From Hyphodiscus hymeniophilus (lineage: Eukaryota > Ascomycota > Leotiomycetes > Helotiales > Hyphodiscaceae), in the NCBI GenBank assembly GCA_016508695.1, contig VNKQ01000008.1, positions 496,001 to 560,000 of the forward strand: a stretch of 64,000 nucleotides of DNA, read 5' to 3'. The notes below the pieces were generated by a model, which was not told the origin of the DNA, did no database searches, and saw only the letters and a program-made list of their open reading frames with translations. The translations under genes were made by a program, and so were the position numbers. Positions 39,902-53,364 of this stretch are shown here, one piece after another. Numbering within the stretch: the stretch's first letter is position 1; each line of letters opens with the position of its first letter.

Positions 39902-41839
39902 TTAAGTTACTTATAAGTAGTCCCTCTTCCCTTAGTTATTAATATATAATTCGATAGTTACTTAGCTTACTTTATTTTTATATAATATAAGAGTATAAAT
40001 CTAATAGGAAAGTAATCTTATTAACTAATATATATTATTACTAGTATTATAATAGGCTTATAATTAATACTCTTAATCTCTTTCTTATACTAGAGGTTTT
40101 AAGACTAGTTTTTAACCCTATATATATACGAGAGAAAAGTAGACCTTATAATATACTAAAAGGAGTATTACGTATTATTAAATTAAGTACTTAATAACTA
40201 CCCTTAGCTTTCGAACTCCCCTTTTCCTTAGCCCTTATAATCCTTAAGTAACCTAAGTCTCTTATTAGACTAGTATTTATTATTTATTCTAAGCTAAATC
40301 GAGATAGTTTTATTACTCTTATAATAATACAGATAATAAAGGAGTATATCAATTAATATAAGCTAAGTATAAGAAAGGAAATACATAGGTGCGGAAGGCT
40401 AAAGTACTAGGTCGAACCTAGGCCGGATTTGGGTTAGACCCAGGTTAGATTCAAGCTAGACCCAATTGAGACCTAGGTCGGACTCGGACTTACTTAAACC
40501 CGACCTCGGTCCGACCTAAGTCCGACCTAGGGATTTAACTATACGACTTATAAGTATATTCCGTCTAGTTCCGACTTAAGTTTAACCTAGGTTTAAACTT
40601 GATTTTAACTTAGGTTTAAACTTAAGTTCGAACTTAAGTTATAACTTAGATTATACTTAGTACTTACTCGAATACGATTTAATTAAGCCTAATATAGTTC
40701 AAGTTCAACTAAATTTATTTATAAGCAATCTTATATACCTAAGTAGTAGTATTACTATACTTACTTACTAGTACTTATACGTACTTTAATCTCTATTCTA
40801 CTCTAATAAAAAAGGCATTCCTAGGCCACTAATTACCTCTATTATTACTATTACTACTATTACTTGCATTTACCTATTCCCCGTTTACTAGAGTATCTAT
40901 AAAGTAATCCCTTTATTCCTTAAGATAAGGCAAACTAAATATAACTAAATAACTCTTTAACTTGTATATATTTATTAAGAGAATAAGATCTTTATATTCG
41001 GTCTTTTATATAAGGCAAGTAAGGAAAAAGAGGTATAGTTTCGAATAGTATTATACGATTGCAAGTTATATAATCTAGGCCTAAATAAGCTTATCCTTAT
41101 CGCTATCTCTTACCCTCGTATAATAAAACCCTTTAATATTATATATATATCGTTTTAATTAATTTATAAATAATACTCGCTAATATTATATAATTAAATC
41201 CCCGCGTATAAATTAAATAATATTGCGTATACTATAATTAGTATCGAATAATTATCGGAGGAGAGTACTAAGCTAGGAATAGTTTGGGAGCTTAAAGAGG
41301 CTAGTTTTTTTCTAAGGATAATATATTAGCTTAGAATTATTACTTAAGTAATACTTACTAATATATATATTTACTTAATAATACGAGAAGAGAGTTTAAA
41401 ACCCTTAATATAAACCTTAACCTTAATATACTTCTTATCTTCTATTATATTTATTACCTTATTATCTTTAATATTAGTATTAGCGTTATTAATACGCTTT
41501 AATAGGGGAACGAAGCTATAAACTAGACTAAGACAAGCTAGCTAAATATCGCGAAGGCTATTAGTAAGATAATCAAATAACTCTTATATACTTATAAAGC
41601 TAAGACGTAATAACTATAATATATTATCTTTCGCGAAAAAGTATATTATTAAGTTTAGGGGAGATATTACGTTAGTTTATTCTTTATATATACTTCTAAT
41701 AAGGTTAGCGAATATTATATCCGCTAAATAATATATACGAATAACGCTTTTCCTTTATTAATATACTTAGATTTATTATATATCTATATTTGTTAATATT
41801 ATTATAAAGGTAAAGTCTTATATATATATTTAGAAGGGA

Positions 41840-44800
41840 TTACAAACAATCCTATTTAGAACGTTTGGCTTTACCTTTCCTAATAGTTACTACCGGTTTA
41901 TTGTCTTTATTGTTTATAATAGAGTTAGTATAATAAGAAGCGTTAAATAAAAAGCGGGAAATATTTATAAAAGGATTATCGAGATTAATATAAGCCTCGT
42001 TATTTATATAGTTATCGTTATTATCGTCTCTACTAATAATATCCTTATTAGCTTCGATTATAATAGGATTATTAAATGCCTTAATATCTTCTTCTTTAAT
42101 ATTAGAGAGAGTAGGGAAATTATTATTAATAATATCGTTATAATCTTTTAATTAATTTAACGGCATTAAGTAACCCTTTATATAGTTAATTAATATTATA
42201 TAATACGCTCGAGAATACCTTAGTAAGCAAAGTTTATAACTCTCCGGGAAAGGCTTATCTTACTAATAACCTAAGTAAGACATTACTTTTATAATACTAA
42301 TAAGAAGAGTTACTAATGCGTCTATTATTATAAAATAGTAATAAAGACCTAGCCAAGCTAATAAACTTATTCTCGCAAATATTGCTTAAGTAAAGTTAAG
42401 GCGGAATTAGAGGGGCTTATTATAATAGCGGATAATAAGTAAAGCTAGGATAATTATATAACTAGTCTTAAATAATATTTAGGAAAATATATAAAGTAGG
42501 CTCTAGATTCGGGGCTACTTATAAGGGAAAAGAAAGGTTTATATAGCCTTAATAAAAGTAACTTTACTACTTTTTATAAAGAAGGTATTAAATAATAAAC
42601 TAAATATAACTTTACTAATATCTCTTTACTTAGAATAAAGTATATTATATCTGCGATTACAAATTAAGTTAAGTAATAATATAAGTAGGAGGATATCTAG
42701 CGCTTTTTTTCTTATCCCTAAATTATTAAAGAACTTTAATTGTTTAACGCGCAATAAGATTTGTAAGCCTTATTCCCGTATATAAATTATATCGAAATAA
42801 TACTTACTATATTTAAAGATATCGTAATATATATTACTACAATTAATAGACTTAATAAAATATATATAATAGTTACAAATAACTTAATATCGTATAAATC
42901 TATTATTATTAGCCGCCTAAGGCATATCTCTTATTAGGCAAATTAGAAAAGCCTTAACTAATATAAGAATACTATTAATATTAAGTATTAGACTATTAGT
43001 TAGCTTCTTTATTCCCGGTTCGAGATTTTGCATAATGTCTTTTATAAATGCCTTATATAGTCCTAACGTCTAAGTAAACTAATTCCTACCCTTACGTCGC
43101 TTATTACTAGTAAGGGATACTAGAGTAAAATAAAAACCTTTAATAAATCGATATATATTACAATATATACTAAAATTATTAATAAATAAGACAAATAAGA
43201 GAGAGAAGGAATTGGGAGTAGTAAATAACTTAAGAGCTTCTCGGCTATAATAATTAACCTTTAGATTACCTCGTATAAGATATATAAAGCGAATAAGTTT
43301 AAATATCTTCTTTAAATAGTTTATTATATAACGAATAAAATATAAAGGTATATGCTACTAGTCTTAAGAGGGGGTATTAGTAATAGACTATAATAATAGG
43401 GAATCCGAGAATTACAATTCGACGGAATTAAAGTCGGATTTAAATAGTAATTCGTTTAATAAGGCTAATCTAGTATTATAGGTATTTAAATTAAAATCCT
43501 ATCTTATATTAATATTTAAGATATAGTTTATAGCTAATAATACTAGCTTAAACGACCTTAAGGTTAATAAGAATAGCTTGTTACTATTATTAAAATTAAT
43601 CGATAAGTATAATACTCTAAGGTTTTCTCGAAATATAATAAGTTATATCGTTAAAATAATCTTACCTTTATTATTATATACTTCTCAAAAGTCTTAACTT
43701 ACAAATATAATACGACCCTTATTATAATTATATACGCGGTCTTTAAGTAAGATAATATTACTAAGTAAAATAATATTACTATTATTAGTCCTAATAAACT
43801 ATCTAGATATTATTAATATACTATTACCCTAAGACTTCGAATACTAGAATTTATTTAGATTATTAACGTATTATATAAATCTAAAGTATATTTTCTTAGT
43901 AAGACGTTTAGTAGCGAGTATACGAGTAACGAGATCGGGGAGATTATACTAATAGTAAAATATCTTTTACTTTATTTAAATATATTGTCTCTTTATATAC
44001 TTCTTTTTATTTAGAGCTAGTATAGCTTATTATTTAAGAATAATAGTAATTGGCCTATATATTAACCGAAGTATTAATAGATATTTATATACTAGTTATT
44101 AGAGGGTATTAATCCTTATAAGTAAAATAACTCTATCCCCGGCTAGGTTTGCTTAACTTATTATTAATACCTCCCTTAAACGCGTATATTTTATACGAGA
44201 GGTTAATAACTATTTATATTATAACCCTAAAGCAAGTAAAAATAGGGATATTAGGCCCTTAGAGAATAGTTATTATATAACCTCTATATTAAAAGGTAAA
44301 GAGGATAATATAGAGAGTATATCGGATAGTAAAATACTATAAGATTATTATAGTTTATTTATACTATTATTATTATTACTTAGAGTCTTAGGATTTTCGT
44401 ATATAAGGTTTATAGTATTTGGGTCTTTGTTTAGGGATTCGTATAAGTCTTTATAATTATTATCTCTATTATTAAGATTTATAATATAAAAAGAAGTCGG
44501 AACTATTATTTCGTTATTAGGTGCGTTTTTTGTAATCTAGTATATATTAATACGTATTTACTCCTTGTATATACGACTTACTAGGTTAATTAAGTCCCCA
44601 AATATATCGCTAGACTTATATTCTCTCTTATCGATTATAAACCCTTATTTAGAAGAAGAGCCTTGCCTAAGAGGATATATATAGCTAATACTATCCGCTA
44701 GTAATAGATTTATAGTCGACTCGTCTACTATTAATCTATTTGTAATTGACTTATATATTATTAATTTATTTATATTTAACTTATTTATAATCGATTAAGT

Positions 44801-44990
44801 TATAATTAACTTATTTATATATATAGAATATAAGGAAGGCTCGTCTTAGGTATTATTATAGTCGGTATCGCAATAGCCCTTATTAGGAAGATAGGCTATA
44901 TCGTTTAGTTTATTATTTAAGTTATAGGATATATTACTATCGATTTACTATTGTATAACTATTAGTCGATTACTAAGTACGCGTCGAGGC
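41840..44990 (-). pseudogene. Degenerate transposase, probably Tnp2/KDZ (Plavaka-like)
   Basis: The minus strand, read through stops from an ATG near 44990 (MPRRVLSNRL), gives a long biased frame. Between about 43180 and 42640 it resembles the transposase family seen in Tnp2/Plavaka-like elements: a RNQFTQTLGLYKAFIKDIM.NLE segment, then RDMP.AANNN.F (family pattern GDMPQxADNAGF) and a cysteine/aspartate stretch ending YSKYYFDII. The frame ends in an acidic region and KGKAKRSK near 41860. Similarity is from memory of the family pattern, so the class is tentative. The frame is full of TAA/TAG. Confidence 0.45.
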
Positions 44991-45654
44991 ATTTTTAAGG
45001 TAGTTTGTAGTCGTAAGGTTAGAGATAGGTCGTTAATATTAATAATGTTTATATATTAGTTCTTATAGTAGTAATATAATATACTTATTAATATTATTAG
45101 AAATTAGGTTTTAATAGTAACGAATTGCCTTTTTTAATGTTTATTTATATATATATAAGTATAAAAGAAATTAAAGGAAATGTATATATATTATAAAAGA
45201 AACTATATATATTATAAATAAAGCTATTCTCTTCTCTCTTTATTATTTCCGTCTATATATATTCGAGCTACTAAGTAATAAAGCCGAGATCCGCAAAATA
45301 ACGCTTTTAAATATCTATTATCTCTTTATTATAGACCCCTTAGAAATAGCTTACTTAATAATAGGCCTCTTTAATATTATTATAAAATAATATTCTATTA
45401 TTATAATTGTTACTTTAATCCCTTAGTTTGAAACTAGACTCTTCTTAATTATCGTTATTATCGTTTAATCTAAAGCTAGAGGCTAGGGTTATACTTAATA
45501 GTATAGGACCCTAAGATATAGTAGACGTTTTGCCGAACCTCTTTAATTTAAATATATTAATATAAGTATTAGAGAATTTATTGTTAGAACCTATCCTTAA
45601 TTTGTCTTTTAGATCCTTCTTTATATACTAACGTATATAAGCCTTAACTAGCCC

Positions 45655-45775
45655 CTTTTTATTATTATTATACTTATTAGCGTTATACTTATTAGTATTA
45701 TACTCGTTATTATTATACTTATTATTATTATACTTATTATTATTATACTTATTATTATTATACTTATTATTATTT
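45655..45775. repeat. 15-bp microsatellite (TTATTATTATACTTA)n
   Basis: About eight tandem units of TTATTATTATACTTA, the first ones carrying GCG, AGT or CGT variants of ATT. It lies inside the 12.3-kb element, probably a former amino-acid repeat in a coding region, now degenerate. Confidence 0.75.
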
Positions 45776-46905
45776 TCTTTATTAAATAATATAAGGTCGA
45801 TAGGCTTATACTCTATTCCTTCTTTAGAATCGCGTATATTTAAATCCGCGTCTATTCTCTAGCCGTTATCTCTCTTACTATTTATAATATACTAATTGCC
45901 CCAAGTAAGTATTTAGATATATTTAATAAATTCAAATGTATTTAATTATTATTTATATAATATAAGTACGAGTTAGGGGTTAGGAGCGTAGATTAGCTCT
46001 TTATTAATAATAAACTAGTTACTAATATCGATACTAAACTCTATAAGATTATAATTATTTAGTTTCTCTTTAAGGAAAATAAATAGCTTTATAATAATAC
46101 TTAGTATAGCCTTTTCTAATATTTTTAAAAGAACTAACGAGTAAAAGTATTTGGTATTAACAAGCTTTAAGTACTCGACTAGTAATTATTACTTAATATA
46201 CTAAAGACAATTATATAATTATATAGCTAACCTAATAGATAGGGGAGGATTAAAATCTAGGGAATAATTATAATAGCTCTAGAGATTAAGCCTAGTGTTT
46301 CCTACGTAAAATAAACTAATAAATACTTGAATCTCGTTATATATAAACTTATAAATAATATCTCGATACTCTTTACTATTAGTATTATTAGAGAAATAAC
46401 TAGAGGTAATCTTTAGAGTATTAAGAATAGCGAGAACTAGTAGTTAGTTTATAGGCAAGCTAGCCCAAATAATTAGTTTGCGTTTTCCCTTAACGACTAA
46501 CTCTATAATAATATATAAAAGTGCCCGTATCTTGGGCGATCTCTTATATATAGTAACTAGCTAGACAAGAATGTTATTATAACTAGGCATTTTAAACGGC
46601 TTTTTATACTTCATAATAGTATATTTCTTATAATATAAATAAAAGATATCGAATAGTAATTATAAATAGGATTTCTATATTAGTATTGTATCGGCTATAA
46701 AATACTCCTTTATATATGCTTACTTAGTTTATATAGAATTAAGAAGTAGTTAGTGCGAATATTTCTAGTTATATATTACTTTTCTTAATTGTTTATTTAC
46801 GTAGATTAAGTACTTTATTATATAATGTGATTTGAGCTCGTATTATAGTTATTTATTTAATATAAATAAACACTCGATATACCAAATAAATATATTAGGG
46901 ATATT

Positions 46906-47348
46906 TAGGCTGGCCGATAGTCTAGTCCGGTCTAGACTATAGGGTTTTTTGGGGACCGTAGAATAGTCCGGTCTAAAAATTTAAATTTTTGGGGACGTAT
47001 TTAAACTATAATCCTATAGTCCGGTTTATAAATAGTTTAGTTCGGTCTAAACTATTATAAATAATTAGACCGTCTTTATTAGTATATAAAATTAAAAAAG
47101 TTTTTATATAAAAGTTATAGAGTAACGCTTAAAAGTAATAATATAATATTTAAAATTAAAAAATAATTAATATTTAATTAATTAAATTATATACGGTCTC
47201 CTTAAATCTTTTTAGGACTATTATAGTCTAGTCTTAAATAAATTTAGGGACTATTATATAAATAGTTTAGTCCCAAATAATTTTTATAGACTATTAGACG
47301 GTTTGGTCTAGTCTAGTCTAAAGACTATAATCTAGTCCGGCCAGTCTA
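46906..47348. mobile_element. hAT-like MITE, 443 bp, nested in the 12.3-kb element
   Basis: Ends TAGGCTGGCCGATAGTCTAG and, inverted, TAGACTGGCCGGACTAGATT. Flanks GGGATATT and GAGATATT match in 7 of 8 bases, the one difference being G/A. The interior repeats TCTAGTCCGGTCTA motifs and GGGGAC words; no coding. TIR sequence and 8-bp TSD are typical of hAT elements. Confidence 0.75.
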
Positions 47349-49899
47349 GAGATATTCTCCCTAATGCGACGTGTCTTATTTATAGGATTCTTAAAAGTAT
47401 AAGTTCGTCGAATTACGTATTAGGCTTATACTTTATATAGACATACGCTAGTATAAAGCTTATTTATACTAGAAACCTTACTAATTGTTAGCGGTATAAT
47501 AAATTTAGTAATAGCCTTTAGTGTCTATTATAATATAACTATTAAGTAAGCCTAATCTAATATAAATAAATTAATATTTAACGAAATACTCTAACTATTT
47601 AGATTTACTTACTTCTAAAGAGAGTCGGGAACTTTAAGGAATTTAATATAGCTATACTAATCGTTTATACGATTAGGGAAGATAAATATAATAGCTATTA
47701 GTATAAATTTAGCTATAAGCTATATAATAGTCGTATATCGAGAGGCGTCTAGATTTTTAAGGTAATACGCCTTATTAATAGTTATTAAAGAGAAACAATT
47801 AAAGAGGTTCGCTAGCTATTCTTTATTAAGATATATAAATTAGTTATTAATCTTTATTATCGTTATTCTATTATATTTAGTATACTAGGACTTCTAAGCT
47901 ATGGGGTTATACTTAAATTAAAAAGTATTAATACTAGTTAAGATAATAATTCTAAGGTTATCTTAAAAGTAATCGAAATAAAAGTCGGACTTCTTTAGCT
48001 TTAAAAAGTCACGTATATCTCTATAGTATATCTTGACTTTAAGCTTAAATAAAAAGTACTTAATCTCGTTCTTTTATTAATTAAGTAATATATATAATAT
48101 AATAAGGAGGAATAGTTTAATACTTAGCGCGGTTAAAGTAATACTATTTTTACTAACTAGACTTTTATTGTCTAGTTATTTATTATAAGCCTCTTAGTTA
48201 TTTTTGTAATTAATAATTTGCTACTCCTCGTTAGATTAACTCTAAAATAGGCTTACTTAAGAATATTACTTACCTTAAGTAATTACTTTAGAATAGTAAT
48301 TATTTTGCCTAATCTAATACTATTAGTAAGAATAGTTATCTTCTTTTACTCGTTTTATATCTTAAGTATTCGATTAATAGTTATAACTTACTAGGGTTTA
48401 AAAGTTATTATTCGAGGTATTAACTCGAACTATAGCTAGTCGCGCTTTAGAATACTTAATCGAGTATAATATTTATTATAGTCTATTAGTTAATATACTA
48501 GATTGTCTTATAACGCTTTGAGGACTCTAATTTACTTTACTTTCTTCTTAGTAAGTACTTTATATATAAAAGAGTACTTATTTAATTAAGCGTCTAGCTT
48601 ATCCGCTTACTAAAAGATAAGGACGTTTAATTCTAAGGCCGCCTTTTTAGTATTTAAATATAAATATATCTAGAGTTTTTTTAATAAGAGGGGGAATTTA
48701 TTAAACTTTATAATATACGCCAATATAATACTATAGCGACTATAGTCCGTATTTAGTAACTATAAGTAAGTCTAATCTAAAGTAGCCCTAAGTTTATTTA
48801 TTAATAATTAGGGACGGACTACTTCTAGTTTAAGAGAAGATATACTTATACTTAGCTCGTAAGGGATTTCTATAGCTTATTTGGATTATTCGAATTGTTT
48901 TAGTAGTTTGGGTTAGCTAGGTTAGCTAAGTTAGTTTAGTAATTTGAGTTAGCTAAGTTAGCTAAGTTAGTTAAGTTTCTATTCCGGGACTTATATCTTT
49001 TAATAAGCCGGTTTCTTTGTATTTGTATTATTAGTCTTATTTCTTTTCGAGCTTTGGTTTATTTAGTTAGTAGAAATAGAACTACGCTTTACTTTGTTTT
49101 ATACTATTACTTTATTAATAATTGCTCGAAAGATTAGTATATATAAGTAACTTTTAATATCTAATATATAAATATTCTTTTTAAAAAATAGTCCTTTATA
49201 GTCTTAAGTATTAGTATCCTTTAGTAAATATAGGATATATATATACTAATTAATTGGCTTCTAATTAGTATATATAAGTATAGCCTTAGAGAATTTTCGA
49301 TATCTATAAGCTTCTTTATTTATTAGGCGTTATTATATAATATAGAGTTTGGGTCCCCGTTATATAGAGGTCTTAATAACGTTATAATAGAGGATCTTGT
49401 AATATAGTGCGAATTGTTTACTTTATAAGAACTCCTTTAATTACTTCGCATTACTTATATTAAAGTAAGGTATAAAATTAGCTAAATTCGACTAAACGCT
49501 ATTTAGTAAGGGATTAACAAGGTAATCCGGTTTTATTACTATATCTCTATTACTTAATAGCTTATCGATAATATTTCGGGATATTACTAGTTGCTTTTTC
49601 GGCGCTTTATTCCCCTTTCTCTTATAATTACTAGCTATTTGTAAATAAAAAGTTAGTTTTGACATTTTATTTATATATAAGAGCTTACCTTATAATTTGT
49701 GTAATCTTTTTTGTATTGCAAGTACCTTAGTTATACCTTACTTATAATTAGTAACGTATACTAGAATACTTAGTAATATAATTTATACTTTAAGTAAGTA
49801 TTAGAGATATTATACGAGTTATAAAAGGAAATCGAGTATCGAATATACTATTCGGGTAATAAATATAATTAATATTAGAGAGAAGATAAGTTAAAGGTT

Positions 49900-52100
49900 T
49901 ATTTGTATTCGTAAACTATAATTCGAAATAGAAGTATAAGTAAAACTATACTTAGTATTATTAAAGATCTAATAAAGTAATAAACTAAATAACTAAATAG
50001 TACTAGTAGTATAAATAAGGCTAAGATAGCCTTAGGACGAGGCTCCGCCTAGACCTAGTCTAGCTAGTATAAAACTTAGGTCCGCGCCTACCTTCTTTTA
50101 TATTTACTTAAAGGATTCCTTTTATCTTAACGATATAATAACTATATACTCAATTAATTAATTAATAATAATATTAATATTATAGTTAGTCAAGCCTATT
50201 TTAGAGTAAATAAAATATACTCGAGTATATATTACTTACTAAGCGCATTATACGAGTATAAGCCTATATCCTTTAAGCTATCTAGCTAGGTCTTTATATA
50301 ATATAAGTTTATTTGCATTTATATATATTTGATTTCTTAACTATAATATACTTATTATACTTATTATTTAATAATACTAATACAATAAGAGACTCTTAGG
50401 GTTCTTAAGGTAGTTTATAGGCTTTATTAAATAAGAAGTATACTCGACTAATAAAAAATAAATATACTCTTTTATTTAGTAGTTTAACTAATAAGTTAAA
50501 TAAGAAGACTAATACGCTTGTTATAGCGACTAATAATAAGGAGAATTGCCTTATTAGCCCGAAGAAGATAAAGGTATATCTTTTGCTAATATTATTAATT
50601 ATAATTAACCTAGGTAAAGCTAATAAAAAAGATTATTACCCTACGAGCCTAGTAACCCTTTTGTTAAGTAACTAAGTTTATAAGTAAGCCTAACCCTATT
50701 ACAATATTAAAACCTAATAAACCTTCTTTTTTCTCGTTTTCGTTATCTTAGAGATAAAGCAAAGCTAAACCCAAAGCCTTTTAAGTCTTTTTATAAGATT
50801 ATATATAGGGTCCTACTCGGGTTTCTTCTTAGGTTTTAAACTAAGTTATTAACTAAGCTCTTAATTAAGTCGTCCTCTCTTTGTAATTATAACCTAAGCT
50901 ACGTAATACTAGTACTAACCCGAATACTCCTCTTAACAACCCTCTTATTATATTAGACTAGACGGCTATAGTTCGCCTTACGTAACCTTATCCTATCTAA
51001 TAGCTATTACTAGAGAATAGCAAAGGTTAATATAATATAATTATAAAGTTAAAGACTAAGGGCCGGATAATTATTAAATATACTACGGGGGAGGATAAGC
51101 TATTTAATAAGTTAGAACAAATAGCTCGCTAATATTATATTATAAGACTTAATATATAATATTATAACGAGCTAGTTAATAAAGTAATAAGTCGACTTAG
51201 ATCTAAGTATTAAGTCTTTTATACTAGAGTAAATAAAATAACTTAAAATATATATAATTAGAAAAACTCGTTAATTTAGTGTTATAAAAAGTTCTTAGTT
51301 AATTATATAAAGACATACCCTAATATAGTTAATATTATAGATTTCAAGTAGTTGCGAGCCTATATTAATAGCTATTACAACTAGAGTTAGAATCGGGATT
51401 TATTTGCTTTTGCGTATCGATATATAAACCTTAAGAATATAAGTAAGATAGGGCTAAAGTTTTTGCACTATAAGTAACTATTACTTAATGTCTAGTCTAG
51501 TCTAGGTAAGGCTAATTTATATAAATACTACTATCTAGTTACTTATATATTACAAATTAACCCACTTATATAATATAAGTAATACCTTACTAGCGAAATA
51601 CAAAAAGGTTAATTACTTATTACCTTTTGTCGACGGCTTTTATTAAAATAAATTATTTAAAGATTAAATCTCTATTAATAATTTCCTTATACGTTTTATC
51701 TAATTATACTTGTAAAAGTACGTAAAAAAGCCGATTAATCCAAACGAGGATAGTAATAAATCCGTCGATAAGGATTTTTTTATAGCGACTAAAAATAAGG
51801 GTATTAATAAAGATAGTTCGGTTAGGGATAAGTTAGCTAATAATAATAATATATTTAATCTCGAGGGGTAATACTAATAACCCTATTATAACTATAATTA
51901 TAACGAGAATAGTAATAGTAATACTAATAACCCGGGAGAGTTTTAATATATAATATTACTTAAGGAAAATACTACTAACGAAGATAAGGATAATCTAAAT
52001 AAGACGACTTAAGGAGTTAGGAAAGGCTATATTTATTAATTACTAGAGTATTTTTACTAGAGTTTATATTATACAATTATAAATAATTATAATAAGTAGA
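49900..52100 (+). pseudogene. Unidentified coding relic in the 12.3-kb element
   Basis: From about 51060 to 51720 the plus strand, read through stops, gives a protein-like text with balanced composition (for example INSYYN, LFAFAYRYINLKNI, GLKFLHYK). This suggests a second former gene on the strand opposite the putative transposase. I do not recognise the family. The rest of this interval is featureless AT-rich sequence. Confidence 0.3.
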
Positions 52101-53025
52101 GTTTTTAGAGGCTAGTATACCTAATAATTTGTATGTATATATACTTGTACTTATACTTATAATTATAATTGTACTTGCGCTTTTATACTATTATAACAAT
52201 TATATATATAAAGTAAATTAATTAAATTTTGGTATATATATAACTTAGTTTGCCTAAGTATAAAGACTTAGTACTTGTTTGTATTATATGCTTTTGTTAT
52301 ATGTCGGCCTTTTTTAATCCGACGGGCAATAGCCTAGTAAAGCCTAATACGGGCCTAGGTCCGACTTAAGGTAAGTTAATATTTCTATACTAGTACTAAT
52401 TAGATTTAAGTTTAAGCCTATGTCTAATTAAAGTATAACTTAAGTCAAGTGATACTTAGGCTAGTACTAATTAGACCTAGGCTTAAACTTAGGTTTATAC
52501 TTAAGTCCGACTTTCGGTCGGACTTAGGCTATATATCGGCCTAAGTCGGCTTATATCGGCTTAAATCGAACCTAGTTGAAACCTAGGTTGGAATAGGACT
52601 AGCCTTGGTCCGACCTAGGATAGACCTAGTAAAACAAAGATCTGCCCGTAAGTAAGTTATATAAGGGGGATTTCTTCTATATATAAAGATAATTGCCTTA
52701 AAGACATAATAGTCGTTATAAGAAATATACTATAAAGGGAGGTAATATAAGAGGTTAAAGTTATAGTAATAGAACCTTTTAAGGGTTATATATAAAATAG
52801 TAAGTATAAGTTAAATCTAGATTATAATTTTAATAAGTTAATATAATAGTATATATTATATACTCTTACGCGTATACAAATTTATATAGTAAGTAAAGCT
52901 TACTAGATATATATAAGTATAAAAACAATCTAGGACTAGTAGAGTTGAAATAGCCGGCATTAGAGTTGAAATAGCTCGTCTCTATATATTTAGTATATAA
53001 GACTATATTAGGCCAAGAAGGGGAT

Positions 53026-53360
53026 AATATTATAACTATATAATAACTTATAGCCTAAGGCTTAATAGCTAGGTTATAAGAAAACTATAAGTAGAGATTA
53101 TAAGAATAAGAGCTACTTTATAAGTTATATAATTAAATTAGTCGTCTTAAAAGAATTAGGATACTAATCTAATTAAATATATTAAGCCCGGGTTATAAAG
53201 GTTTTATATAAGTAGGTAATATTTCCTTAGTAAATAAAAGCTTTATACTTAACTCAAATAAAGTATCTTTATATATACTTAATAACTTGTAAAGATTATA
53301 TATCGCTTGACTACTAATTAGCTTCTCTACTTACTTAACCCAACTAACTTGCCTATAATC
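53026..53360 (+). repeat. LTR-like repeat (3' side of the gypsy relic)
   Basis: Follows the purine run AAGAAGGGGA at 53013 and matches 9404-9815 in the same orientation, with many transitions. This is the expected arrangement of a gypsy 3' LTR. It starts near TATTATAAC and its end is unclear, because a transposon end begins at about 53365. Confidence 0.5.
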
Positions 53361-53364
53361 TACT

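Larger units (their letters stand above)
40384..52652. mobile_element. 12.3-kb DNA transposon, TA-flanked, with probable Tnp2/KDZ-type transposase relic
   Basis: It interrupts a long-class TIR element precisely: the left flank GAAAGGAAATA and right flank TAAGTTATATAAG rejoin to the sequence found uninterrupted (inverted) near 36418-36440, implying a TA duplication. The ends are imperfect inverted repeats, CATAGGTGCGG versus CTTACGGGCAG, both followed within 30 bp by ACTAGGTC. Both subterminal zones (40400-40630 and 52330-52620) are packed with CCTAGGTCGGA-type repeats, typical of large DNA transposons that bind transposase at many sites. Coding relics are seen on both strands; only the minus-strand one at 41840-44990 is tentatively assigned. 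No open frame survives. Confidence 0.65.
38934..52982. mobile_element. TIR element (about 975 bp net) expanded to 14 kb by nested insertions
   Basis: Exact 8-bp TSD TATATATT (38926-38933 and 52983-52990). Left GGGATAAGCTATTTTAACTC, right AGTTGAAATAGCTCGTCTC. Removing the element at 39107-39901 and the 12.3-kb element at 40384-52652 leaves a normal long-class copy with the CTTTAAGGCAATTG block and the AGTAGTCCCTCTTCCC segment. Confidence 0.85.

Noticed and set aside
40384..52652. A Starship giant element
   Set aside because: No tyrosine recombinase captain is visible, and the interrupted host element gives a TA duplication with inverted ends.
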